A stretch of DNA of 64,000 nucleotides from SIG459 sp045631645 (GTDB lineage: Bacteria; Bacillota; Clostridia; Oscillospirales; Oscillospiraceae), in assembly GCA_045631645.1 (NCBI GenBank), contig JAZQVC010000045.1, forward strand, positions 1-64,000, read 5' to 3'. A program made the position numbers and the translations under genes. A model generated the notes under the pieces. It saw only the letters and a program-made list of their open reading frames with translations, was not told the DNA's origin and ran no database searches. The number at the start of each line of letters is the position of its first letter. Within the stretch, counting starts at the first letter, position 1. This document shows positions 50,730-59,595 of this stretch, one piece after another.

Positions 50730-53000
50730 ATGGCCTTCCATGCCGAAACTGCTCAAAACGTAGAGGTCAGCATTAAAATTCCTCCCGAGTTGCCGCCTAT
50801 GGAGCAGCTTTCCCTGATGGAACGCTACACCGAAGCCCATAAAAACAATGGAAACAGCAAGGAGGAAAGGGAAGTTGTCTGCCTGCAGGTGCTTTACCCC
50901 AAGCTCTTCCGCTCCATTGAAGATGAAGACCTCTTTGCAGGACGTTTGGATTTTCTCCCCATTGGCTTTGGCTGCGTAACATCTGTGGGCGGTGTGGGAC
51001 ATTACTGTGTGTTCAACAAGCTGACAAAATTTAAGCAGCAGATTCCCCAGCAGGAGCATTACAGGGTTGATGCTCTTTATAGCTACTGGCTTGACCATGA
51101 TGTGAAGACCAAGTACTGCAAGGATGCGCTGAAGGACGACATAGTGGGTATGTTCATTGATTGCGACTATCCTCTTATCGCCACTGCCCGTCTTTCCGGT
51201 ATGATGCTGGATTACCGCAGCCTGATGGATCTGGGTATTGGCGGAATTCGCAGCAGAATTCATGCTCTGCAGGAGCAAAAGGGTGATAAACCCTTCTATC
51301 GTGCCTGCCTTAGCTGCCTTGACCTTTTCGGCGACTGCGCTGATGCTTTGGCTGACAAGGCCGCAGCTTTGCTTTCTGGTGCGAGCGAGCAGCGACGCAA
51401 GGATCTGCAGCGCATGATAGATGCCCTTGGAAAAATCAAGAATGACCGCCCCGAAACGTTTTTTGAGGCGCTTCAGCTGTTCTGGCTTTATGCCCTTCTG
51501 GCGGGCGTAATCAATTACGGCCGCATGGATGATGTGCTTGGACCTTTCCTGCAGAAGGATCTTGATGAGGGTCGTCTTGACGAGGCGGAGGCATTCCGTC
51601 TGCTTAAATCCCTCTGGACTATGATAGAAAACCGCAGAACCACCGTTAACGGAAGAATCATCGTTGGCGGACGCGGTCGTCGCGACAGTGATGCGGCAGA
51701 CACATTCACCCGCATTGCAATGAAGGTTGCAAGCGAGTGCCGCTATGTTGAGCCTCAATTCACTTTGCGATTCGACAAAAACACTCCGGAAGACATAATG
51801 GATTCCGCGCTGGATGCCATAGGAAAGGGCGCTACATATCCCACCTTGTATAATGATGATGTCAATATCCCTGCTACCATGCACGCCATGCGAGTTGACG
51901 AGAAAACGGCGGAGCAGTATGTACCCTTTGGCTGCGGCGAGTTTGTTATTCAGGGACAGAGCACAGGTACACCCAACACCTGCATCAATCTTTTGAAGAT
52001 ACTTCAGATGGCCATCAACGGCGGCATTGACCCCAAGGACGGAATTGACAAGAGCGACGGAGTTGAACTGCTGCCTGCAGAAAAGCTGGATAGCTTCGAG
52101 GCGCTTTTTGACCAGTATCGCCGCCTTGTGGAGCATTATCTGGATCTTTCTGTGAAAGCCCAGACCCGTTCCTATGAAATTATGAATCAGGAGGTTTCCT
52201 TCCTGTTCACCAGCATCCTTATGGAGGACTGCATAGGTCGCGGTCTTGCTGTGCTGGATGGAGGCATTCGCTATTTGGGCGGAACCAACGAAACCTATGG
52301 CAACATCAATGTTTCCGACTCTCTCACCGCTATTGAGCAGGTGGTTTATCAGCGTAAGTTGGTTTCTTTGCCTCAGCTGCGTGATGCTGCCAAGGAAAAT
52401 TTCGCAGGTCAGGAATGGCTTCGCCGTCAGCTTTGGGAATGCCCCAAATACGGCAACGATGACCCCTGCGCCGACGATATGGCGGACAGAGTTTTCCAAT
52501 TTGTTGCCAACGGAGTTCGCGACCGCGGCATAGAAGCGGGAATGCAGTATTATCTGATCGTTATAAGCAATAACCAGCTCAACACCGAGTGGGGAAGAAA
52601 GACGGCCGCATCCTATGACGGACGCCGCGACGGTCAGTTTATGAATCCTGCCAATAATCCTCAGGGAGGAGCAAACCAAAACGGTCCTACCGCGATGCTC
52701 AATTCTCTTGCCCGCTTTGACGCATCTCTTCATGGCGGCAGCGTGCAGAATATTAAATTCACTCCCGACTTCTTTAACGGACGCCGCGAACTTATAAAGC
52801 AGATGTTCCGAGTTTACTTTGATAGAGGCGGATGCCATCTGATGGTAACCGTTGTTGACCGCGGCGTGCTTGAGGCTGCGGTTGAACGACCCGAGGATTA
52901 TCGTGACCTTATCGTACGAGTTTCGGGCTTTTCCGCCGTGTTTGTAAATCTGGAATCCGATATTCAGCAGGAGCTTATGAGCAGGGTGCTGTATGGATAA
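50730..53000 (+). CDS. Glycyl radical enzyme of unassigned substrate (GCGE type)
   Basis: 756 residues, the size of the pyruvate-formate-lyase/diol-dehydratase family. The glycyl radical loop is VRVSGFSAVF with Gly733, 23 residues from the end, and the thiyl cysteine is Cys402 in VPFGCGEFVIQG. Eliminases such as choline lyase, glycerol and hydroxyproline dehydratases have GCVE, with the Glu acting as base; Glu404 here supports an eliminase, while Gly403 is unusual. PFL would have two adjacent Cys, which are absent. Strictly anaerobic and activated by the product of the next gene, whose start it overlaps by 8 bp. Neighbours (NanE, ManA) suggest a sugar-derived substrate. Confidence 0.9.
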   Translation: MAFHAETAQNVEVSIKIPPELPPMEQLSLMERYTEAHKNNGNSKEEREVVCLQVLYPKLFRSIEDEDLFAGRLDFLPIGFGCVTSVGGVGHYCVFNKLTKFKQQIPQQEHYRVDALYSYWLDHDVKTKYCKDALKDDIVGMFIDCDYPLIATARLSGMMLDYRSLMDLGIGGIRSRIHALQEQKGDKPFYRACLSCLDLFGDCADALADKAAALLSGASEQRRKDLQRMIDALGKIKNDRPETFFEALQLFWLYALLAGVINYGRMDDVLGPFLQKDLDEGRLDEAEAFRLLKSLWTMIENRRTTVNGRIIVGGRGRRDSDAADTFTRIAMKVASECRYVEPQFTLRFDKNTPEDIMDSALDAIGKGATYPTLYNDDVNIPATMHAMRVDEKTAEQYVPFGCGEFVIQGQSTGTPNTCINLLKILQMAINGGIDPKDGIDKSDGVELLPAEKLDSFEALFDQYRRLVEHYLDLSVKAQTRSYEIMNQEVSFLFTSILMEDCIGRGLAVLDGGIRYLGGTNETYGNINVSDSLTAIEQVVYQRKLVSLPQLRDAAKENFAGQEWLRRQLWECPKYGNDDPCADDMADRVFQFVANGVRDRGIEAGMQYYLIVISNNQLNTEWGRKTAASYDGRRDGQFMNPANNPQGGANQNGPTAMLNSLARFDASLHGGSVQNIKFTPDFFNGRRELIKQMFRVYFDRGGCHLMVTVVDRGVLEAAVERPEDYRDLIVRVSGFSAVFVNLESDIQQELMSRVLYG

Positions 53001-53898
53001 TGGAACGCTGACAGTAACAGAAATTGAACGCAGCGCGATCCACGATGGGCCGGGTCTTCGAACTGTAGTGTTTTTGCAGGGCTGCCCCTTGCATTGCTTT
53101 TGGTGCTGCAATCCGGAGACCCGTCCTGCAAAACCCGTTTTGCTCCATGATCGGAAACTTTGCGTAGGCTGCGGCTCTTGCATAAGTCAATGTCCCAATG
53201 CCGCGCTTTCCCTTCGGGATGGAAAACTGGCGGTGGACAGGCTCGCCTGCCGTGGCTGCGGAAACTGCGTGGACATCTGCCCTGCTGGGGCAAATGCCCT
53301 GTCCGGCAAGGAAATGGTACTTGCCGATATTTTGAACGTGGTACAAAGAGACCGAGCCTATTATGAGTCAACAGGCGGAGGCATGACTTTGTCAGGCGGT
53401 GAGCCGCTGATGCAGTCATCAGCGGTGGTGCTGCTGAAAATGGCGGCAGAGCAGGGAGTGTCTTCATGGGTGGAGACCACTGCCTATGTGCCCAAGGCCA
53501 CTTTGGAAGAAGCCGCGAAATATGCCGAGGGATTTTATGTGGATTATAAGCACCCAGATGCAGAATCTTTGCGAAAAGCAACGGGTGCGGAGCTTTCGGT
53601 GATTGAAAGCAATATTCGCTTTTTGGTTGAAAAAGGGGCTAATGTCACTCTGCGAACCCCTGTGATACCAAATTTTAACGATGATAGGGAAGTTTTGCGC
53701 CGCTGCATAGCTTTTTCCTCTTCCCTTGGTCTAAAAAAGCATGTGCTGCTGCCTTATCACAACCTAGGTCGCGGAAAATACGAAAAACTGGATTTGGATT
53801 ATCCTATGGAGTCAGCCGCAAATATGCTCACTGCGGAACTTGAAGATGTGAGAGCCATAGGCTCTGACATGGGGCTTGAGATACAAATCGGAGGATAA
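52993..53898 (+). CDS. Glycyl-radical-enzyme activating enzyme (radical SAM)
   Basis: 301 residues. Radical SAM cluster motif CPLHCFWC (CxxxCxxC) at about residues 31-38. An inserted ferredoxin-like domain carries two cysteine sets (CVGCGSCISQCP, CRGCGNCVDICP), as in activases of dehydratase-type glycyl radical enzymes; PFL activase lacks this insert. TGGGMTLSGGEPLMQ is the SAM-binding strand. It abstracts hydrogen from Gly733 of the partner. Overlapping start and stop imply translational coupling. Confidence 0.95.
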   Translation: MDNGTLTVTEIERSAIHDGPGLRTVVFLQGCPLHCFWCCNPETRPAKPVLLHDRKLCVGCGSCISQCPNAALSLRDGKLAVDRLACRGCGNCVDICPAGANALSGKEMVLADILNVVQRDRAYYESTGGGMTLSGGEPLMQSSAVVLLKMAAEQGVSSWVETTAYVPKATLEEAAKYAEGFYVDYKHPDAESLRKATGAELSVIESNIRFLVEKGANVTLRTPVIPNFNDDREVLRRCIAFSSSLGLKKHVLLPYHNLGRGKYEKLDLDYPMESAANMLTAELEDVRAIGSDMGLEIQIGG

Positions 53899-53900
53899 AT

Positions 53901-54827
53901 ATGTTTTTGCTGGAGCCGATAAGTAAAGATTATATTTGGGGCGGCACTCTTTTGAGAGAGCGCTTCGGAAAAGGCGAAGATGGCGCCGTGGTGGCGGAAA
54001 GCTGGGAGCTTTCCACCCATCCCGACGGGCTTACCATGCTGAAAGGCGGAGAGGAAAGTCTGCGCTATTATCTGAAAAGCAATCCCAAAGCGGGCGGAAG
54101 CTGCGTTTCCGAAAACGGGGATTTGCCCATATTGGTCAAACTTATTGATGCTCAAAGTGCCTTGTCCGTGCAGGTGCATCCCGATGATGCCTATGCCGCC
54201 AAGGTGGGACAGCGAGGCAAAACGGAGCTTTGGCATATACTGGATGCTCAGCCGGACGCGGGAATTTATCTCGGTGTGAAGGAGAGCGTCAGCCGCGAGG
54301 AATTTAAGCGCCATATTTCTGAAAATACAGTGGAGCAGATTCTTCGCTGGGTACCTGTCAAGGCAGGGGAGAACTACTATATTCCTGCAGGAACTCTCCA
54401 TGCCATCGGAGCAGGCTGCCTGATTTATGAAGTTCAGCAAAGTTCTAACCTGACTTACCGTGTGTATGATTACGGACGTCTTGGAGCGGACGGCAAGCCC
54501 CGACAGCTCCATATTGAAGATGCCCTCGCGGTTTCTGTGCTTTCCCACGTGGACACAACTCCCTTGGGAAAAAATGAGGCAGAGGGAATTATTGCAGATT
54601 GCCCTTATTTTATCCTCAGGGAACTTTCCGTGGAAAAGGATACTCCGTTTTCTGCTCCCGAGGGAAGCTTCTGCCATCTGCTTTGCACAGAAGGAGAAGT
54701 TAGCGCGGTTGAGGGCGAAAATAATTATGTTCTTGTCCCCGGCGCAGGAGCTTTTCTCAATGCCGGAGAAAAAATCATTCTCCGCGGCAATGGTAAAATA
54801 TTGGCTGTCAGCGGTGCGACCGCTTGA
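53901..54827 (+). CDS. manA: Mannose-6-phosphate isomerase, class I
   Basis: 308 residues, cupin-type zinc enzyme converting mannose-6-P to fructose-6-P. Visible are KDYIWGG at the start, the metal site SVQVHPDDAYA (Gln, His), TELWHIL (Glu), and YIPAGTLHAIGAG (His). Bacillus-like short form. It starts 2 bp after the activase stop with GGAGG inside that gene, so it is part of the nanE-glycyl radical enzyme operon. With NanE and NagB it funnels products to fructose-6-P. Confidence 0.93.
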   Translation: MFLLEPISKDYIWGGTLLRERFGKGEDGAVVAESWELSTHPDGLTMLKGGEESLRYYLKSNPKAGGSCVSENGDLPILVKLIDAQSALSVQVHPDDAYAAKVGQRGKTELWHILDAQPDAGIYLGVKESVSREEFKRHISENTVEQILRWVPVKAGENYYIPAGTLHAIGAGCLIYEVQQSSNLTYRVYDYGRLGADGKPRQLHIEDALAVSVLSHVDTTPLGKNEAEGIIADCPYFILRELSVEKDTPFSAPEGSFCHLLCTEGEVSAVEGENNYVLVPGAGAFLNAGEKIILRGNGKILAVSGATA

Positions 54828-54911
54828 TGCGGACAGAATATTCTTGCACATTTTATGAAAATGATGCATACTGGGCAAAAGCCATTTTAGCTTATTTGAT
54901 AAAAAAGGAGC

Positions 54912-55892
54912 ATGAGAAGCTTGGTTAAAGTGGAGCATCTTGTGAAATATTACGGAGAAAAGAAAGTTCTTTCGGACATAAGCTTTTCTATCCGTGAGGG
55001 TGAGGTTGTCGGCCTGCTGGGTCTTAACGGTGTCGGCAAATCCACCACCATGAATATTCTGACCGGCTATCTGAGCGCCACCTCCGGCAGCGTAAAGATC
55101 GACGGACATGATATCCTTGCTGATGCCAATGCGGCAAAGCGCAATATAGGATATCTGCCTGAATTGTTTGCTTTTTACCCTGAAATGAGGGTAAATGAAT
55201 ATTTGCAGTTCTGCTGCGACCTGAAAGGGGTCACAAAGAACAAAAAAGAGAGAGCGGAGCATTTGGATGCTATCTGCGAGCGCGTGGGATTGAGCCATGT
55301 TCGCGGCAGAATGATCCGCAATCTTTCCAAGGGTTATAAACAGCGCGTGGGCTTTGCCCAGGCGCTTGTAGGCTCTCCCAAGGTTCTTGTTCTGGACGAG
55401 CCTACCGTGGGTCTGGACCCCTCCCAGATTATTGAAATCCGCGAGCTTATCCGCTCCGCGGGAAAATCCAGCACGGTTATCGTGTCCTCCCATATCCTGA
55501 GTGAAATTCAGGCCATTTGCGACCGAGTGATCGTTATTCACGGAGGAAAGGTTATAGCGGATGATACTCCCGAAAGTCTTTCCCGTATGATTCTTGCAAC
55601 CCACAGAGTGGTTGTGCGCGTTTTTGGAGAACCTGAAAAGGTGACCGAAGTGCTGAAAGCAACGCCTGGTGTGCTGAAGGTAACTTGCCTCAGCGAGAAA
55701 GAACCCGGCGCCTATGACTATCGGATAGACGGTCAGCCCGACACCGATATCAGGGCAGATGTTTTCCGCTCCCTTGCAAAAGCGGATATGCCCTTGCTCT
55801 GCACATATAACAATGAACTTTCTCTGGAGGACGTCTTCCTCCATTTGATTGGTGATACCCATGGAGAACAGAAAGGGGGCGAGGGAAAATGA
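54912..55892 (+). CDS. ABC transporter ATPase, GldA/CcmA type
   Basis: 326 residues. Walker A GLNGVGKST, Q-loop, signature LSKGYKQRV (instead of LSGGQ, common in this drug/antigen-export group), Walker B VLVLDEPTVGLD, and a ~100-residue C-terminal extension. The ATG at 54912 is one base from AAGGAG; TTG 54921, giving MVKVEHLVKYYG, may be the true start. It forms an operon with the next three genes, the bacterial counterpart of the GldA-F-G exporter, without gliding genes. It energises export of an unknown substrate. Confidence 0.92.
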   Translation: MRSLVKVEHLVKYYGEKKVLSDISFSIREGEVVGLLGLNGVGKSTTMNILTGYLSATSGSVKIDGHDILADANAAKRNIGYLPELFAFYPEMRVNEYLQFCCDLKGVTKNKKERAEHLDAICERVGLSHVRGRMIRNLSKGYKQRVGFAQALVGSPKVLVLDEPTVGLDPSQIIEIRELIRSAGKSSTVIVSSHILSEIQAICDRVIVIHGGKVIADDTPESLSRMILATHRVVVRVFGEPEKVTEVLKATPGVLKVTCLSEKEPGAYDYRIDGQPDTDIRADVFRSLAKADMPLLCTYNNELSLEDVFLHLIGDTHGEQKGGEGK

Positions 55893-56593
55893 CAGCTGTT
55901 TTTAAGCGTGAAGTTCGCGCCTACTTCCAGTCTCCCCTGGGATACGTATTCATAGCGGTCATGTATTTCTTCACCGCCTATTATTTCTTCACCTATAATC
56001 TTTATAACAATACAACGGATATGTCCTCTCTTTTCAACCAGCTGTTTTCCGTTGTGCTGTTTCTCGTTCCCATTCTTACCATGCGTCTTATGAGCGAAGA
56101 TAAGCGCGCAAGAACCGACCAGCTGCTTCTCACCGCACCTGTTTCCAGAATCGGAATCGTGCTGGGAAAATATTTTTCCGCCCTGTGCGTTTATCTTGTG
56201 GCCATCTCCGCATCCCTGCTGATGGCTCTGGTGCTCGCTGTTTACGGAACGCCCGATTGGCCTGTTATAATCGGCAATATTATCGGTCTTGTCCTGCTTG
56301 GCGCTGCTTTGATAGCAATTTGCATGTTCCTTTCCTCCATTACGGAAAGTCAGGTAATTGCTGCGGTTTCAGGCTTTGCGGTAAGCCTGTTTCTGGTTTT
56401 GGTGGACGCGCTGATTTATGTTGTGTCCGGAGAACTTGTCCAGAAGATTTTCTCCTATATGTCCTTTAACGGACGCTATAACGGCTTTACCATCGGCATT
56501 ATTGATTTTTCCAATGTGCTGTTTTTCCTGAGCATTGCGGCCATGTTCGTTCTGCTTACCGCGGCGGTGCTTGAAAAGCGCCGCTGGAGCTAA
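55889..56593 (+). CDS. ABC-2 type permease, GldF-like
   Basis: 234 residues with six predicted membrane helices. It starts with TAVFKREVRAYFQSPLGYVF, the conserved entry of GldF/NosY-type permeases. Its ATG overlaps the ATPase stop by 4 bp (ATGA), so the two products are made together. The transported substrate is unknown. Confidence 0.9.
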   Translation: MTAVFKREVRAYFQSPLGYVFIAVMYFFTAYYFFTYNLYNNTTDMSSLFNQLFSVVLFLVPILTMRLMSEDKRARTDQLLLTAPVSRIGIVLGKYFSALCVYLVAISASLLMALVLAVYGTPDWPVIIGNIIGLVLLGAALIAICMFLSSITESQVIAAVSGFAVSLFLVLVDALIYVVSGELVQKIFSYMSFNGRYNGFTIGIIDFSNVLFFLSIAAMFVLLTAAVLEKRRWS

Positions 56594-56606
56594 TGGAGGT
56601 GGCGGC

Positions 56607-58049
56607 ATGAAAATTGCAAACGGAAAAAAGATGAGCTTCATCTTCACCCTCATTATCATACTTTTGATCGTGTCGGTGTTCCTGCTTAACGCAGTTGCTC
56701 TTGTTCTCTCCAATAGATATCCCCTGGCGGTTGACCTTACTGCCAACGCCGTTTACGAAATAGGCGATGAAACAAAGGCAATGCTTGATTCTCTCAGCGA
56801 GAATGTGACCATCGATGTGCTGGCTTCGGAAAACGCCTTTGCGGGAGATTCCTATCTTGTGCAGGCAAAATATATTCTGGATCGTTACCCCCAGTATTCC
56901 GAGCGCGTTACCCTGAGATACATCGACTATACCGCTGACCCCAGTTATGCTGCAAGCCATCCCGACCTGACCTTGGCGGAGGGTGACATCATTGTTTCTG
57001 CAAAGGAAAATGTCAAGCAGATAACCCTCAAATCCCTGTTTAACTATGCATATACTGCCAGCGGATCTCTGGCGGTGGAATCCTCCCGCGCTGAAGAAGC
57101 CGTCACCGGCGCAATAATGAGTGTAATGAGCGATGACGAAGTTTGCGTAGGTGTTATCAGCGGTCACGGTGAGCAGTCTATGAGCAATTTCACCGCATTG
57201 CTTGTAAACAATAACTATGTGCTGGAAACTGCCGTGCTTGCAACGGATGATCTTTCCAAGTTTGACGCGCTGATGCTGCTGGCACCTCAGACCGACTTGT
57301 CTGAGGATGATGTGCGCACTCTTGAAGCTTATCTGTATAATGGCGGCGAGTATGGACGCACTCTGCTTTATACCGCTTCCATATCCCAGACCCAGCTTCC
57401 CGATATTGAAACCCTGCTGAGTGAGTGGGGCGTTTCTGTTGGAAGCGGAATTATCTTTGAAACAAAGGCTGAGCGCACTTATCAGTATCAGCCCTTCTAT
57501 CCCATCGCGGATCATTCATCCACCACTTATCAGGATATGCTGATAGACTCCACCGCGCCTATGCTTATGCCCATGTCCAGACCTCTGGAGCTGCTTTTTG
57601 ACTCCCGTGACGGACAGTATGTGGAAACCTTGCTTACATTTGCTTCAAGCGCAGGTGTGCGCCCCATAGATGCAGGAGATGACTTCAGTGCAGAGGATGC
57701 CGAACAGTGGGGACCCATACCTGCTATGGTGCTTGCAAGCCGCCGCGTGTACGTCAACGGTGAACTTGCCAAGCGTTCCTCCATTATCGTGTCCGGTTCC
57801 ACTTCAATGCTTGAGGAACTTTGCATCCAGAATTCTTCTCTGGCCAACAGCCAATATATGGTCAACCTCATGGGTGATATGACCGAGAAAGAGGAGTCTG
57901 TTGTTATCGCACCCAAATCTCTGGCAGGAAAAACTCTGGGCATTACCACAGCGCAGGTTACCAGATTGGGTGTTGTTCTCGGCGGAATACTGCCTCTGGC
58001 AATTCTGCTGGCAGGCATTGGCGTATGGCTGTATCGGAGGTATAAGTAA
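56607..58049 (+). CDS. GldG-like ABC auxiliary protein
   Basis: 480 residues from ATG 56607, six bases behind GGAGG. One membrane helix near each end (about 12-35 and 450-472) with a large outside part of the GldG/ABC-type uncharacterised fold (VDLTANAVYEIGDETKAML, VISGHGEQSMSNF, LMLLAPQTDLSEDD). The middle resembles a Rossmann-like domain found in intraflagellar-transport-52-like GldG proteins. It is 13 bp after the permease gene and shares TAATG with the next gene. Confidence 0.85.
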   Translation: MKIANGKKMSFIFTLIIILLIVSVFLLNAVALVLSNRYPLAVDLTANAVYEIGDETKAMLDSLSENVTIDVLASENAFAGDSYLVQAKYILDRYPQYSERVTLRYIDYTADPSYAASHPDLTLAEGDIIVSAKENVKQITLKSLFNYAYTASGSLAVESSRAEEAVTGAIMSVMSDDEVCVGVISGHGEQSMSNFTALLVNNNYVLETAVLATDDLSKFDALMLLAPQTDLSEDDVRTLEAYLYNGGEYGRTLLYTASISQTQLPDIETLLSEWGVSVGSGIIFETKAERTYQYQPFYPIADHSSTTYQDMLIDSTAPMLMPMSRPLELLFDSRDGQYVETLLTFASSAGVRPIDAGDDFSAEDAEQWGPIPAMVLASRRVYVNGELAKRSSIIVSGSTSMLEELCIQNSSLANSQYMVNLMGDMTEKEESVVIAPKSLAGKTLGITTAQVTRLGVVLGGILPLAILLAGIGVWLYRRYK

Positions 58050-59473
58050 TGAAAAAACTGCTTCGTCTTCTGATTGCAGAGATTATTATAGTGGCGGTTT
58101 TGTTCGCCGCGCTGACAGGCCTTATCCTGAATCCTCCCGGCAGCGAAGTGGAAAGCTATGTGTTTGCCGACCGCGCAGCCACGGAGATTGCGTCTGTCCA
58201 TGTGGAGCATGAGGCGGGAGTTATCGACATAAAGAGCCAGAACGGCGGCTTTATGATTGATGGCGTTTCCTCCGAGCTTGTGGATATTGAAACATTTATC
58301 GAATTTCTAACCGCCTGCAGCGAGGTTTCCGCCCTGCAAAAGGTGGATACCAATAAAAAAGACCTTGCCGAGTTTGGACTCGCTCCCTGTCAGGCTTGGG
58401 TGTATGTGACTTACACCGATGGTCAGGAACTGAGCCTTCAGCTGGGAAGCAAGGAGAGCGTATCGGGAAATTATTACTTCTCTGTGGATGGTCAGGACGG
58501 CATTTACCTGATGGCGGGAGAAACAGCGGATTATTACCTGATGGTGAAAGAATCTCTGATTTCTTTCTATGTAACGCCTGAACTTAAAGTGTCCAGCCCC
58601 CTGTCTGCGGTGGGTGATATTACCTTCAGCGGCGGTCCGCTGGAAGAGAGCGTAACCATTGAATCTGTAGGCTTCGGCAACGAGGAAATTCGCGAGATGG
58701 CGCGCTCTTTTGGCGCTGCTACCCATATTGTCCGCGGCAATGCCATTTATGAGTTGGATCAAAGTTACGGTCTTGAGATGCTTACTCCCCTGTGCGGCAT
58801 GACTGGCGACAGCATCATGTATTATGGTCTGACACCTGAGCAGGAAGATGCTATGGGCTTTGCCAATCCCTATATGCAGGTTGAATTTGACTATAAAAAC
58901 GGCACTGCGGAAGCAGTTCCCTATGTGCTGCGCTTCCTGCCTGCCATTGAGGATGGGTCTTATTTCTATGTGAATGCTGCAGGAAGCGGCATGGTCTTCC
59001 TGATCGAAAGACCGGCTTTCATGGATATTGTTTATGAGAAGCTCCTGCTTCGCTGGTTTGTTTCTCCTCTGCTTATGGATGTTTCCGGCATCACTATTGA
59101 AAGCGGCGGCGAAGTTTATGACTTCACCATTGACGGAAGCGATACAAAGAACCCCGTGGCTGCTCTTAACGGAGAGACGGTGGATATTTCCCTCTTCCGC
59201 AGACTGTTCCAGCTTCTCAACAGCGCCGCAGCCGACGGAGATTATCTTGGAGTTCAGGCTCAGCCCAATGAAAAGCCCCTTATGAGGGTGACTTATCATT
59301 ATACAGAGGGCAAAGCAGACGATGTTATTGCTCTTTATACCGGAAGCACCAGACGCGTAAATGTCTATGTAAACGGCGTTTGCGAGTTCGGAATGAAGGA
59401 TTCTTATGTTGAACGCGTAACGCAGGCCTTGGCTGCCATTGAAGTTGGAGAGGACTTTGACATCAACTGGTGA
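58049..59473 (+). CDS. DUF4340-type membrane-anchored protein of the ABC system
   Basis: 474 residues. One N-terminal helix (LLRLLIAEIIIVAVLFAALTG), then an outside beta-rich part with repeated segments (ITIESGGEVYDFTI, VTIESVGFGNEE). DUF4340 proteins follow GldG-like genes in many bacteria; their role is unknown. Its start overlaps the previous stop by one base. It ends the four-gene exporter operon. No terminator was seen before the promoter at 59515. Confidence 0.83.
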   Translation: MKKLLRLLIAEIIIVAVLFAALTGLILNPPGSEVESYVFADRAATEIASVHVEHEAGVIDIKSQNGGFMIDGVSSELVDIETFIEFLTACSEVSALQKVDTNKKDLAEFGLAPCQAWVYVTYTDGQELSLQLGSKESVSGNYYFSVDGQDGIYLMAGETADYYLMVKESLISFYVTPELKVSSPLSAVGDITFSGGPLEESVTIESVGFGNEEIREMARSFGAATHIVRGNAIYELDQSYGLEMLTPLCGMTGDSIMYYGLTPEQEDAMGFANPYMQVEFDYKNGTAEAVPYVLRFLPAIEDGSYFYVNAAGSGMVFLIERPAFMDIVYEKLLLRWFVSPLLMDVSGITIESGGEVYDFTIDGSDTKNPVAALNGETVDISLFRRLFQLLNSAAADGDYLGVQAQPNEKPLMRVTYHYTEGKADDVIALYTGSTRRVNVYVNGVCEFGMKDSYVERVTQALAAIEVGEDFDINW

Positions 59474-59514
59474 CGCGTAAATTGAATATCATTGCATCAA
59501 AACATAGAATTTCC

Positions 59515-59543
59515 TTGCAATTACATGCACCGTTTGGTACAAT
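59515..59543 (+). promoter_or_regulatory. Promoter of the sugar-uptake operon
   Basis: TTGCAA (59515-59520), a 17-bp spacer and extended -10 TGGTACAAT (TACAAT 59538-59543), 53 bp before the first start codon. Confidence 0.75.
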
Positions 59544-59595
59544 ATGTAAGTAATATTAGGTTTCACCTTCATCTTATAGCCTGGAGTGATGTGCG

